A stretch of DNA of 64,000 bases from Lunularia cruciata (lineage: Eukaryota > Streptophyta > Marchantiopsida > Lunulariales > Lunulariaceae). Within the stretch, counting starts at the first letter, position 1. Every line of letters begins with the position of its first letter. Under the pieces are notes generated by a model. The model did no database searches, had not been told where the DNA came from, and was given only the letters and a program-made list of their open reading frames with translations. The DNA lies in assembly GCA_948567375.1 (NCBI GenBank), contig OX419760.1, positions 34,286,001-34,350,000 of the forward strand, in the 5' to 3' direction. Below are positions 1-8,760 of the stretch, in pieces. A program made the position numbers and the translations under genes.

Positions 1-1550
1 CAAGGTAAGGCAAGACGATAAGCAACATGAGAGATAATGTGTGTGATATCAAAGGGTCCTATCCAATTAGGAGCAAGTTTACGAACTTGGGTATCAAGTG
101 GGAGAGGGAGGTTACTAGAGGATAGCATGACTTTATCACCAACTTCAAAGGTGAGATCACGACGATGATGGTCTGCATATTGTTTTTGGTGATTTTGAGC
201 AACAAGGAGGTAAGATTTGGCTTGTTGGAGAGATTGGGATATAGTGTTCAAGAATGTAGAAGTATGAGGAACCTGAGAGGGAGGGGGAGCAAGAAGAGAA
301 TCGGGAACAAGCGGATCTTGGCCAAAATTGAGAAAGAAGGGAGAAAATCCAGTGCTTGCCTGTTTGGAATTGTTGTAGGCAAATTCTGCAGCTGCAAGGC
401 ATTCATCCCAGTTGGTATGGTGGACATTGACAAAGGCCCGCAACATATCTTCCAATGTACGATTGGCGCGTTCGGTTTGTCCATCAGTTTGAGGATGATA
501 GGCCGTGGACAAAGCAAGCTTGGTGCCGAGTATCTGGAAGAGTGCTTGCCAAAACTTCTCGGTAAATCAAGGATCACGGTCGGAGATGAGTACACGTGGC
601 ATCCCATGATGCTTGAAGACATTGTCGAAATAGATTTGCGCTAAGGTTGGAGCATCCACGGTATCACAGGTTGGTGCCAAGTGGATTTGCTTACTAAGCT
701 TATCCAGAAACACCACAATTGCGGTGTGTCCTTGTTTTGTCTTTGGCAAGGATGTGATGAGATCCAAGCTCACATGCTCCCAACAAGCGGATGGAATGGC
801 GAGTGGTTGAAGGAGTCCACTCGGCTTCTGGTTGCTGGCCTTGTTCCGTTGGCAACTCTCACATGATCGGACAAAGTCTCGAACATCTCGTGTCATGTTG
901 GGCCACCACCATTGGCGTTGGAGGGTGCCCAAGGTCTTGTCCACTCCCATGTGACCAGCTATTGGTAAATCATGGGCTTCTTGAAGGCGCACTAGTCGAA
1001 GATCACCTTTGGCTGGAACATAGATCTGGTCTGCATGGAATAAAAGGCCTTCCTTGAAGGAGAAGGTGTTGTACTCCTTGTCGCATGCTGTCACACGACC
1101 GTGTACCATTTGGAAGAAGGGATCTTGTCGTAGAGCTGATTGAAACTCATTGTGGACCTTAGGGTCAATGGACACCGTTATAATTGCCGCCATGATAAAA
1201 GGAAGATCCTTCAAATCAGGTCGTCGTGATAGAGCATCGGGAATGACATGGAACCGACCTGGTTTGTACTCAAGTTTGATGTCAAACAATTGGAGTTGCT
1301 CTTCCCATCGATGATGCCGGCTCTTCATGTGCTCCAAGTGTAAGGTCTGCAACAATGGCTTGTGATCAGTTCGCATGATCACTTGTTTCCCCAAGAGATA
1401 ATGCCTCCATACCTTTGTGGCATATACCATTGCAAGTTGTTCCCGATCTCAAGCAGAGTAATTTCTTTCCGCTGTATTTAGTCGGCGAGACACAAAGGCA
1501 ATCGGATGTAGTCCATCTGGAAATTCTTGTTGCAACACAGCTCCAATTGC
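1..1550 (-). pseudogene. RNase H and integrase of element A1
   Basis: After the 1-nt deletion the frame reads GAVLQQEFPDG, then a TGA at 1449-1451 (SA*DREQLA), then RNase H signatures MRTDHKPL and DALSRRPD. Integrase follows: an HHCC zinc-binding motif (HMGVDKT...CESCQRNK), the D,D-35-E core (SLDLITSLP; YHPQTDGQTERANRT) and a C-terminal segment VGDKVMLSS that remains open to base 1. A TGA at 564-566 sits inside DRDP*FTEKFW, again where CGA is expected. Integrase joins the DNA copy to the chromosome. No chromodomain is visible before the window ends. Confidence 0.92.
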
Positions 1551-2584
1551 AAGTTAGAAGCATCAAAATCAACCACACAAGGTAGTTGAGGATCATATGG
1601 TTGAAGAATAGGTCTTGAAGACACCATATGCTTTAACTTCTGGAATGGTTCTTCATGCTTGGTGGTCCACTGGAAGCTCGAGTTCTTTCCCAAGAGGTCA
1701 GTCAATGGTGCAGCCACGTGAGCATAATAGTGGATGAACCGTCGGTAAAAACTGGCCAGTCCATTGAATGCTCGTACTTCTGTAGCATCCTTCGGGGTAG
1801 GCCAATCAGTAATGGCCTTGATCTTCTCTTCTTCCATCTTGATCCCCTCTGATGAGATCTTATGACCCAAGAAGGTAACCTCCTTCTGCCAAAAAGCACA
1901 CTTTGACTTCTTGCAGTAAAATTTCCACTGTCTTAGTCGTCTTAGGACTTCTCGCACATGATTCACATGTTCTGCCTCTGTCCTGCTATAGATTAAGATA
2001 TCATCTAAGAACACCACCACGGACCGATCCAATAGTCCCTCCAACACTCAATGCATCTGATCCATGAAGACTACTGGAGCATTAGTGAGTCTGAAAGGTA
2101 GAACTCTCCACTCAAAATGTCCATACCTTGTGCGAAAAGCAGTCTTTTGCATGTCCTCTCCTTCAATAGGAATTTGCCAATAGCCGCTACGAAGATCCAG
2201 CTTGGAAAAGTAGCGTGCTCCACTTAGTTGATCAAGTAGGTCATCGATCCGAGGCAAGGGATATGCATTCTTCACGGTTTGCTTATTGAGCCCACGGTAA
2301 TCAATACAGAAACAAAGTCTTCCATCCTTCTTTGGAACAAATAGTACCGGTGCTCCCCACAGAGAGGTACTATGTCGTATGAAATCCTTCTCCAACAACT
2401 CTGTAAGTGTTGTCCGCAACTCCTCCAACTCCTTTGGTGAGAGCCGATAGATTGGTCTACTCACTGGCAATAACTCGATCTTGAAGGGCATACCTTGATC
2501 GAAGGGTAATCCCTTTGGCAGATCATCCGGAAACACATCTGCAAACTCCTGAACTATCCGATCAACCATTGCTTGATGCGGCAC
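1478..2584 (-). pseudogene. Reverse transcriptase of element A1
   Basis: Reverse transcriptase fingers and palm: [17 protein letters not shown] at the N-terminal end, [40 protein letters not shown] (first catalytic Asp) and VVFLDDILIYS (FLDD, the two catalytic Asp of the YxDD box). It copies the element RNA into DNA. A TGA at 2048-2050 interrupts the frame between MDQMH and VLEG, where CGA (Arg) is the expected codon. Near 1550 one nucleotide is missing at the start of the RNase H (the DASN motif), which shifts the frame. Otherwise the order and spacing of motifs are those of a complete gypsy RT. Confidence 0.92.
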
Positions 2585-2639
2585 TTGGCCCTCCTCAGAT
2601 TGTTCTTATGCAATCGGCTTGATCCACACCGCGAATACA

Positions 2640-2823
2640 GACTTATCTTCCTCCAAAGCTTGCTCTATGGCTGCTTCATTAACAAACTCCCCTTCTAGGG
2701 ACTCATCTCTCTTCCAAGCTTACTCTATGGTTGCCTTCTTGGCAAACTTCCCATCTTGGGACTCATCTCCCTTCCAGATTTGCTCTATGGCTACCTTCTC
2801 AACAAACTTCCCATCTTGGGACT
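2640..2823 (-). repeat. 60-bp tandem repeats in the A1 protease-RT linker
   Basis: Three consecutive 60-bp units (line-to-line periodicity of CTCTATGG...AACTTCCCATCTTGGGACTCAT) encode about 20 residues each, of the form SQDGKFxxKxAIEQAxKxxE. The same unit occurs about five times in element A2 (63175-63480), so copy number varies between family members while the frame is kept, because 60 is a multiple of three. Confidence 0.9.
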
Positions 2824-3199
2824 GACTATTCTTAGGTGTCTTACTCAGAGGTGCCAGACAACCTAATCGGAAATTCCTACCTTGGTGCTGTACTTGAATC
2901 TGACGTCGGGTCCCATCGAATTGAACCTTATGACGTTCAAGCCAAGGTAGACCCAGAATGATATCATAGTGTAGAGGTGCCACTATAAACCTCATACACT
3001 CCAAATACTCCTTCCCAATCTTGAAGGTAACAGGATGCAAGGTGCGGAATGCAAAACCTTTTCTACCATCCGCCATCATCAAACTACTTCCAATCACTGG
3101 CTTGATAGGAATACCCAATTCCTTTGCTACTTGCATAGACATGCAATTCTCTGAACTTCCAGAATCAACCAAAATCCTACAACCCCGATTAGATATCAT
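2720..3199 (-). pseudogene. Aspartic protease and repeat linker of element A1
   Basis: Retropepsin-like domain with the catalytic motif ILVDSGSSENC near the start, followed by a MADGR flap-like region and IILGLPWLERH, the hydrophobic-GLPWL motif that closes retrotransposon proteases. It cleaves the polyprotein inside the particle. C-terminal to it lies a charged linker of roughly 20-residue repeats that continues past the stop at 2720-2722 (TAA, most simply from CAA) and a second TAA at 2606-2608 into the reverse transcriptase frame. The junction to gag upstream is frameshifted; comparison with A2 suggests one nucleotide is missing near 3208. Confidence 0.85.
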
Positions 3200-3284
3200 A
3201 CCTTGAAGTGAAGCAAACTTGCATAGGTCGAGCCTTCAATCCCATTGGAACTAATCAAGCTCCCAGTAGGCGGCTCGAAATCTC

Positions 3285-4184
3285 CTACTGGGATTCTTCG
3301 TTTCCCTGATCATTCTTTTCCACAAACTCCATCTGGGCAACTTGTCGAGGTCGCCCATTCCTAAGTGGACATTCAGCAATGCGATGTCCAACTTGGCAAC
3401 AATAAAAGCAACCTCCATTTTGTTGTAATCTCTCTCTATCTACTGTGCCAAGTGGTCTTCGTTGGATAGCATCAATCTCCATTGGTACCGGTTCTTCCAC
3501 TCGTGGTATTGGTAGGTTTTGTGTAGGTCGAGGTCGAGACCAAGTTGTCGCAACTAAGGAATCAAAACGCTCAGCCAATTGCATGGCTTCTTCTACGTTC
3601 TGTGGCTCTCGCATGGTCACCTCCAATCTGGTTCGTGACTTCAATCCTCGCACAAATCGATCCAAAACTTCACCTTCTTGGATATCTGGAATTTGCATGA
3701 TGATATTCTGAAATTGTGTGATGTAGCTTCTCACCGAACCAATCTGCCTCAACTCCGCCAATTTATCTCGTGCAGCTCGGGTGGCATTTATAGTCTGAAA
3801 TCGACCAAGTATTGCATCCTTGAATTCTGCCCATGTCAAAATTGGTGTAACAATTTGTCGTTCAGCCTTTTCTACTCGGAATTGCCACCAAAGTTTTGCC
3901 ACGCCATCCAACTGGCTAGAAGCCAAGAGAATTTGTTTCCACTCGTCTTGAAGATTGGTGGCTTCAAAGTAACATTCACAGTCAAACACAAAATTCTCCA
4001 CTGTGCCTGGAACATTCTTGCCTTCAAACACCTTGGGTTTCGGAAATCGAATGTGATCTTCTCCATCTCGAACTGGCACTCTGTCTATCTGTTCTCGTCG
4101 TTGCTGGTCTCGTTCATCCAACAATCGAGTAAGATGCTCGATTTGTTGTTGCATTGCAAGGATAACATCCGGTATTGCGGTCAT
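3285..4184 (-). CDS. Gag (capsid/nucleocapsid) of element A1
   Basis: Open frame of 299 residues starting at the ATG at 4184, about 270 nt inside the 5' LTR. An N-terminal coiled segment is followed by a retrotransposon-gag core (residues about 50-190, with the LWWQFR and LAELRQ signatures). Near residue 265 there is one CCHC zinc knuckle, CFYCCQVGHRIAEC (C-x2-C-x4-H-x4-C), which binds RNA. In the family this protein forms the cytoplasmic virus-like particle. The frame ends in TAG after ESQ, and the protease reads in a different frame. That could reflect -1 frameshifting or mutation; the other copy (A2) is too decayed to decide. The frame is intact, but the element is defective elsewhere. Confidence 0.9.
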   Translation of the reverse strand: MTAIPDVILAMQQQIEHLTRLLDERDQQRREQIDRVPVRDGEDHIRFPKPKVFEGKNVPGTVENFVFDCECYFEATNLQDEWKQILLASSQLDGVAKLWWQFRVEKAERQIVTPILTWAEFKDAILGRFQTINATRAARDKLAELRQIGSVRSYITQFQNIIMQIPDIQEGEVLDRFVRGLKSRTRLEVTMREPQNVEEAMQLAERFDSLVATTWSRPRPTQNLPIPRVEEPVPMEIDAIQRRPLGTVDRERLQQNGGCFYCCQVGHRIAECPLRNGRPRQVAQMEFVEKNDQGNEESQ

Positions 4185-4442
4185 TGCTACTACTCTAATC
4201 CACTACCCTCAATTTATCTAGTTGATTAACACATAGATACAACACATCCACCGTTCTCCATAAGTCACAACTGGAAGTATCAAGGGTTCCTCTGACATGG
4301 TGATCATATGTAGAAAATCCTGCCCAAAGCGTGAGGTGATGAACTGTGTGAAACAATGCTTTGGTAATATCTAGACATGAAAGTCCCAATGGTTTGGCGG
4401 AAGTGGATTTGGTGGTCCATAAATTCCATCCATCCCATTCCT

Positions 4443-4454
4443 GCTTTGATACCA
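4443..4454 (-). promoter_or_regulatory. Primer binding site of A1 (initiator tRNA-Met type)
   Basis: TGGTATCAAAGC one base inside the LTR matches the plant initiator-Met primer site TGGTATCAGAGC with one difference. The A2 element has the same site at 41429-41440. Confidence 0.88.
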
Positions 4455-4455
4455 A

Positions 4456-4948
4456 TGTAAAAGACCGAAACTGAGGAGAGAAATAGGAGAATGGAAATTC
4501 ACATTGGGTAATGTAAAAGACCGAAACCGAGGAGAGAAATAGGAGAATGGAAATTCACATTGGGACACTTGAATGAGGGAAAACTCCTAATGCCTAGCAT
4601 GAACTTCGGCTTTGGTATTTATAGGTAGCATACAAGACCCTTGAAGCTTCTCAAGAAGCTTCCTTGAGCCGCTTTCTTGGAGTGCAAGCCAAGTTAACTA
4701 GGAAGCTTCTCAAGAAGCTTCCTTCTAGAAGCCACCTACTTGGCGTGCAAGCTAAGCTAGTTAGAAGCTTCTAGAAGCTTCCTTCTAGAAGCTTCCTTCT
4801 AGAAACTACCTACTTAGGGCGCAAGTTAACTAGTTGGGAAGCTTCCTAAGAAGCTTCTTAGATGCTTCTAGAATATTCTAGGCTATTTTGTCTTATTCTC
4901 TACTTCGTAAGCCCGATTAACTTCGTCACTAAACTCCATATTGTTACA
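4456..4948 (-). repeat. 5' LTR of A1
   Basis: Starts TGTAACAATATGGAG (at 4948) and ends TCTTTTACA (at 4456) on the minus strand, with TG...CA ends. It contains a TATA box (CTATAAATACC, about 4613-4623) and many AAGCTTC/CTAGAAGCTTC palindromic blocks. The 56 bp at the 3' end are duplicated in tandem (4456-4511 and 4512-4567), which largely explains why it is longer than the two other A LTRs (423 and 407 bp). Confidence 0.92.
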
Positions 4949-4968
4949 CTTGTTAGGGATGGTTTATG

Positions 4969-6693
4969 AGCACCTTAGAGATTGCTTCCAAGCAAATGAT
5001 CCATTTAGTGGTTTACCGAGTTTTTTCAAGTGGCTGCAATAGTAGCGAGAGGAGACATTCGTATGTCTGTTAGTCGGGTGTTAGGTGCTAGTCTACTTCT
5101 TGTGATGGAGAAGGACACGGGAGGCATTAGACAGATTGCTATTGGAGAAATCTTTTTGCATTTGGTCAATCATACCATTGTCCTTCAACATCATTCTCAC
5201 TTTCTACAGCACCTTAGTCCACATCAGTTTGGAGTAGCTACACCTGGAGGATGTGAGGCTATATCTCTAAGTGTAACAATATAGAGTTTAGAGATAAAGT
5301 TAGTCGGGCTTACGAAGTAGAGAATAAGACAAAATAGCCTAGAATATTCTAGAAGCATCTAAGAAGCTTCTTGGGAAGCTTCCCAACTAGTTAACCTGTG
5401 CCCTAAGCAAGTAGCTTCTAGAAGGAAGCTTCTAGAAGCTTCTAACTAGCTTAGCTTGCATGCCAAGTAGGCGGCTTCTAGAAGGAAGCTTCTTGAGAAG
5501 CTTCCTAGTTAACTTGGCTTGCACTCCAAGAAAGTGGCTCAAGGAAGCTTTTTGAGAAGCTTCAAGAGTCTTGTATGCTACCTATAAATACCAAGGCCGA
5601 AGCTCATGCTAGGCATTTGGAGTTTTCCCTCATTCAAGTGTCCCAATGTGAGTTTCCATTCTCCTATTTTTCTCCTCGGTTTTGGTCTTTTACACTAGGC
5701 ATTAGAGCACTCCTAGATATCCATCTGGAGTGGGTCATCCTACAAGTGGATGTTGAGAATGCTTTTAATAGCTCCTCATGTGCATCCATCTTTAGAGAGC
5801 TTAGGGAGGCTAGTGGATCATTGGCGAGTCTCATTCCTTTTGTGCGGTCTTCTTATGGCTCTCTTGCTTCCCTTTACTACTAGTATGGTGGTTCACAGGA
5901 GGGAGTCAACGTCTTGGAGTATGCTGTTGGTACACGTCAAGGAGATCCTTTGGGGGGGCCTTATTTGCCATGGCTCACTTTAGAGCTCTCCTATCTACTC
6001 ATTTCAGGTTGTGTATTTCCCTCCTTTGCAAATGATACACACATGGTAGGCCCTGTAGATCAGATTAGGCAGGCCTTTGACTACTTCACTACCAAGCTAC
6101 ATCTAGTAGGCTTGAGAGTCAAGGTGTCAAAGTGTAGGGCATGGTCCACTTTAGGTATCCCTCCCTACCTTGAGCTTCCAAGGGAGTGTATCACAACCAC
6201 AAATGGACTTTGCATTCTTGGAGTGCCAGTAGGATCGGAGGATTTTGTCACACGCTTCTTAATCGCTGCCCTTGTAGAGGATGTTCTCCATGTGGATGAC
6301 CTTCCATTACTAGGAGATCCGCAGATGGCATTTGGTATACTCTCTTCCAATATTGCTTGTCGACCATCCTACCTCATCCGTACAGTTCCCCCTTCACCGT
6401 CCTTCTTATCACGTCTGAGAGCATTTGATAGGAGGATTATGGGAATCTTTGGTGATATTATTGGACAAGGGACCTTTGAGTGTGTGACAGGGGATTTGTC
6501 ACGTAGACAGACGGCTCTACTGATCTCATGTGGTGGGGTTGGCTTGATTTCTATGGAGGAGATGACACCTATATTGTTTTTGGGTAGTTGTGTTCTCTTG
6601 GTACCCCTACTTTCCTCTTGTTTTGTGGTTGTTGATAGGCCAATTTTGGAGACTTATGTGACAAAGGTGGAGGGAGGATCCTTTTCTCTCTAG
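4969..6693 (+). pseudogene. LINE reverse transcriptase (split by solo LTR)
   Basis: Fragments in changing frames: VYEHLRDCFQANDPFSG; the substrate-loop region EKDTGGIRQIAIGEIF; HQFGVATPGGCEAISL, which continues after the solo LTR as GIRALLDIH; VILQVDVENAFNSS (catalytic Asp of motif A); GTRQGDPLGG (motif B'); and FANDTHMVG, where the FADD catalytic box reads FAND. Thumb-like sequence follows to about 6693. It performs target-primed reverse transcription in this family. The Asp-to-Asn change would by itself abolish polymerase activity. An in-frame double stop at about 5039-5044 and frameshifts confirm decay. Confidence 0.85.
5272..5694 (+). mobile_element. Solo LTR of family A inside the LINE
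   Basis: TGTAACAATATAGAG...TCTTTTACA, homologous to the A1 LTR but on the opposite strand. It is flanked by ctaag (5267-5271) and ctagg (5695-5699), a 5-bp target duplication with one change. Removing it and one duplicate restores the LINE frame across the site (GCEAISL-GIRALL). It has the TATA box CTATAAATACC near 5581. No internal element sequence is present, so it is what remains after LTR-LTR recombination. Confidence 0.93.
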
Positions 6694-6965
6694 ACATTAT
6701 CGCGGTAGATGAGAGATAGTCTATCCCCACGAGCACAAGAGGATTTTCCACCGTTTGCTTCACTATCGTTAGGTTGGACTAGAGGTTTACAGTCTTCTTG
6801 ATAGAGGAACAATGTGAGCATACGCTACATTCTCTCTTAGTTGAGTCGTCCAATCCTCAAGCTACTAGAGCACGTCTATGCTCTTGCTCCGGCAATAGGC
6901 TCTTGGATCCTAGCTCGACCGTGCATTAGGGCTTTCTGACTACACCAGCTACTTTCTCTATAGCG

Positions 6966-7675
6966 ATGAGGTTTCACCTAGGTTTGGTCCACCCATCTTC
7001 ATCTTCATTACTCACTTGTGAGTGTGGCTCTACACTAGCAGCGGTCCACATGACACGGTGTCCTTTTGGAGGACAAAGGATAGCAACCCATGATGCCATT
7101 AGAGACATAGTGTTTGCTATGGCACGAGAGAGTGGATACTTGGCTTGGAGGGAGCATTTGTATGCCTTGCAGACGACACGTGTCAAGGCAGATTTATACT
7201 TGGTCCAAGATGATCAGGTGACAATAGCGGATGTTGTGGTTACAGACCCTACGTGGGATACAATTTCTGAGGGAGTGCTACCCATCCCCTTGGATGGGCG
7301 GCAAGTGCAACAGCAGGTTGCAAGGTCTCCAAGTATAGGGGCATGCAGCAAGGTCACCTCTTTGTTCCTCTAGCCTTGGAGTTATATGGAGCAATGGACA
7401 CGGCATTTGACACATTTGTCAGGGAGTGCATGAGAGCTTATCATGTTAGGCATCAGGGGGTACCACTCTCACTCTCATACTTTGTAGCATATTTTAGACA
7501 GCGTGTGTCCATTGCTCTACAGAGGGCAGTGGCTGGTGCAATCCATAGGAGAGCAATCACATTAGGTGATGTTTTTTTGGATGCTCCAGTTGTGTGTAGA
7601 CAGTACGACTTGCATAGCTTGGATATCTTAGGTGCGATAGGGCAGATTTCTCATATAGACTCTATTGGGGCTTAG
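6966..7675 (+). pseudogene. LINE zinc knuckle and restriction-like endonuclease domain
   Basis: CECGSTLAAVHMTRC gives C-x-C-x7-H-x3-C, the knuckle that precedes the endonuclease in R2-type LINEs. About 30 residues on, RESGYLAWREH is followed by KADLYLVQDDQVTIADVVV, matching the PD-(D/E)xK pattern (AD...D-V-V-V) of the restriction-like endonuclease that nicks the target. A frameshift near 7345-7370 joins the N-terminal part to the C-terminal part (MQQGHLFVPLALELYGAM...ILGAIGQISHIDSIGA, stop 7673-7675). Part of the same C-terminal segment is repeated at 7891-8307. Confidence 0.82.
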
Positions 7676-7760
7676 CCCCATGTTGCCTTTTTTGTCTCTC
7701 CCTTGTACGGCTTGATGGGGTCTTCCTATCCTTTGTTTTTCCTACGCGGTCACCTTTTTT
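7676..7760 (+). other. L1 3' untranslated tail with conserved stem-loop
   Basis: Directly after the endonuclease stop comes CTCCCTTGTACGGCTTGATG, then the hairpin GATGGG-GTCTT-CCTATC (7714-7719 with 7725-7730) and TACGCGGTCACC. The same tail recurs at 8257-8307, 12111-12205, 12262-12353 and 12860-12945 and, decayed, at 8553-8640. LINE reverse transcriptases typically recognise such 3' structures. That role here is inferred from the recurrence. Confidence 0.8.
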
Positions 7761-7890
7761 TGAACATGACAATCTGTGTTCAAATCCTGGGTTAGGCGTG
7801 GCTGTGATATCGGAATGCAGGTCATCCGTTAGCAAAATAGCTTCAAGAGCTGCCATCCATCATAACAATGTGATTGGGTTATTTGACCAA

Positions 7891-8307
7891 TTGGAGTTAT
7901 ATAGAGTGATCGGCATGGCATTAGACACATTTGCCAGGGAGTGCACATTTGATGGACATGGCATTAGATACATTTGCCAGGGAGTGCGCAAGAGTTCATC
8001 ATATGAGATGCCAGGGGTATCACTCTCACTTTCATACTTTATAGCATATTTTAGGTTACATATGTCTATTGCTTTACAGAGTGCAGTCGCTAGTGTAATC
8101 CACGAGAGCACAATCACACTAGATGATTCTTCTTCAGATGCTCTAATTGTTTATAGACCATAAGACATACGTAGCTAGGATATCTTAGGTGCAATAGGGT
8201 AGATTTCTCATATAGACTCTATTGGTGTCTATCTTCATTTTACCTTTTTAGTCCCTCCCTTGTGTGGCTTGATGGGGTCTTCCCATCCTTAGTGTTCTCT
8301 ATGCGAT
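7891..8307 (+). mobile_element. 5'-truncated L1 copy with 13-bp target duplication
   Basis: Begins inside the C-terminal endonuclease segment (TTGGAGTTATATAGAG; LELYRVIGMALDTFARE), runs to the tail hairpin and ends ATGCGAT. It is flanked by exact 13-bp repeats GTTATTTGACCAA at 7878-7890 and 8308-8320, the hallmark of target-primed integration. A short internal tandem duplication repeats the ATGGCATTAGA-ACATTTGCC stretch (about 7915-7981). Stops at 8161-8163 and 8167-8184 break the protein. Confidence 0.9.
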
Positions 8308-8552
8308 GTTATTTGACCAAATCGTAGTATCATCAAACTGATTGAGTATTCCCACTGTTCATACTAAGATTACTACTGTAGTCTTCTCTAGTGTAGGAGT
8401 AGCCCCTGTCATGCCATTTTCGAGGTCATACCTTGCTACTGCACACTGCAGATTATGCTCATTGGATCTCAGAACGTTACGTAAATGAGCTTCAAAGATG
8501 AGGAATAGTGGCGAAGTCAAGCAGAGTCGAATCATTTAGCTAGTTGAGAGAA

Positions 8553-8760
8553 AGCGACCGCTTAGCAACACAAAGGTTGGTAAAATTAGCAAACACAAAG
8601 GATGTAAAAACCGTCAAGCCGTACAAGGGAGAGACAGAATGGGGCTAGGTTCCAAAAGTATAAAGGGGCTAGGTTCCAAAAGTATAAAGGAAAAAAAAAA
8701 AACAACTAAAATGAAGCTAGGTCTCAATAATTTTGATATGAAAAATCTATTGCATTTAAA
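8553..8760 (-). mobile_element. Decayed inverted L1 3' end
   Basis: Read on the minus strand it resembles the last codons of the L1 protein (AGATTTTTCATAT versus AGATTTCTCATAT), the stop region, a T-run and then CTCTCCCTTGTACGGCTTGA. The hairpin is mutated (GACGGT...ACATCC) and there are two local duplications. I saw no clear target duplication. Confidence 0.6.
8641..8688. repeat. 24-bp direct tandem repeat (2 units)
   Basis: GGGGCTAGGTTCCAAAAGTA plus TAAA is repeated exactly twice within the decayed inverted L1 copy. Confidence 0.9.

Larger units (their letters stand above)
1..4948 (-). mobile_element. Ty3/gypsy LTR retrotransposon A1 (3' end outside window)
   Basis: Minus-strand element with its 5' LTR at 4456-4948, a tRNA-iMet-type primer binding site, then gag, protease, reverse transcriptase, RNase H and integrase in the order typical of Ty3/gypsy. 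The integrase still reads open at the left edge, so its end and the 3' LTR lie outside. It is inserted in a LINE whose sequence begins at 4949. Damage seen: TGA stops at 564-566, 1449-1451 and 2048-2050, TAA stops at 2606-2608 and 2720-2722, a 1-nt deletion near 1550 and probably one near 3208. The reading frame is otherwise well kept, so the copy is defective but not ancient. Confidence 0.93.
4949..7757 (+). mobile_element. RLE-type non-LTR retrotransposon (L1), 5' end disrupted by A1
   Basis: Sense-strand remnants of one long LINE protein: reverse transcriptase, a CCHC zinc knuckle and a restriction-like endonuclease, in the order of R2/NeSL-type elements. Its left end is cut by A1 at 4948/4949, so the 5' part would lie left of the window. 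It is also split by a solo LTR (5272-5694). The 3' untranslated tail after the stop at 7673-7675 ends near the T-run at 7751-7760 and is not poly(A). Several frameshifts and stops make it inactive. Confidence 0.85.

Noticed and set aside
165-644. Long open frames on the + strand opposite A1 integrase
   Set aside because: They are mirror frames of conserved integrase sequence with no domain of their own.
7770-7800. tRNA B-box-like GTTCAAATCC just after the L1 tail
   Set aside because: No A box at the right distance and no cloverleaf; a chance match or an old tRNA-derived fragment at most.
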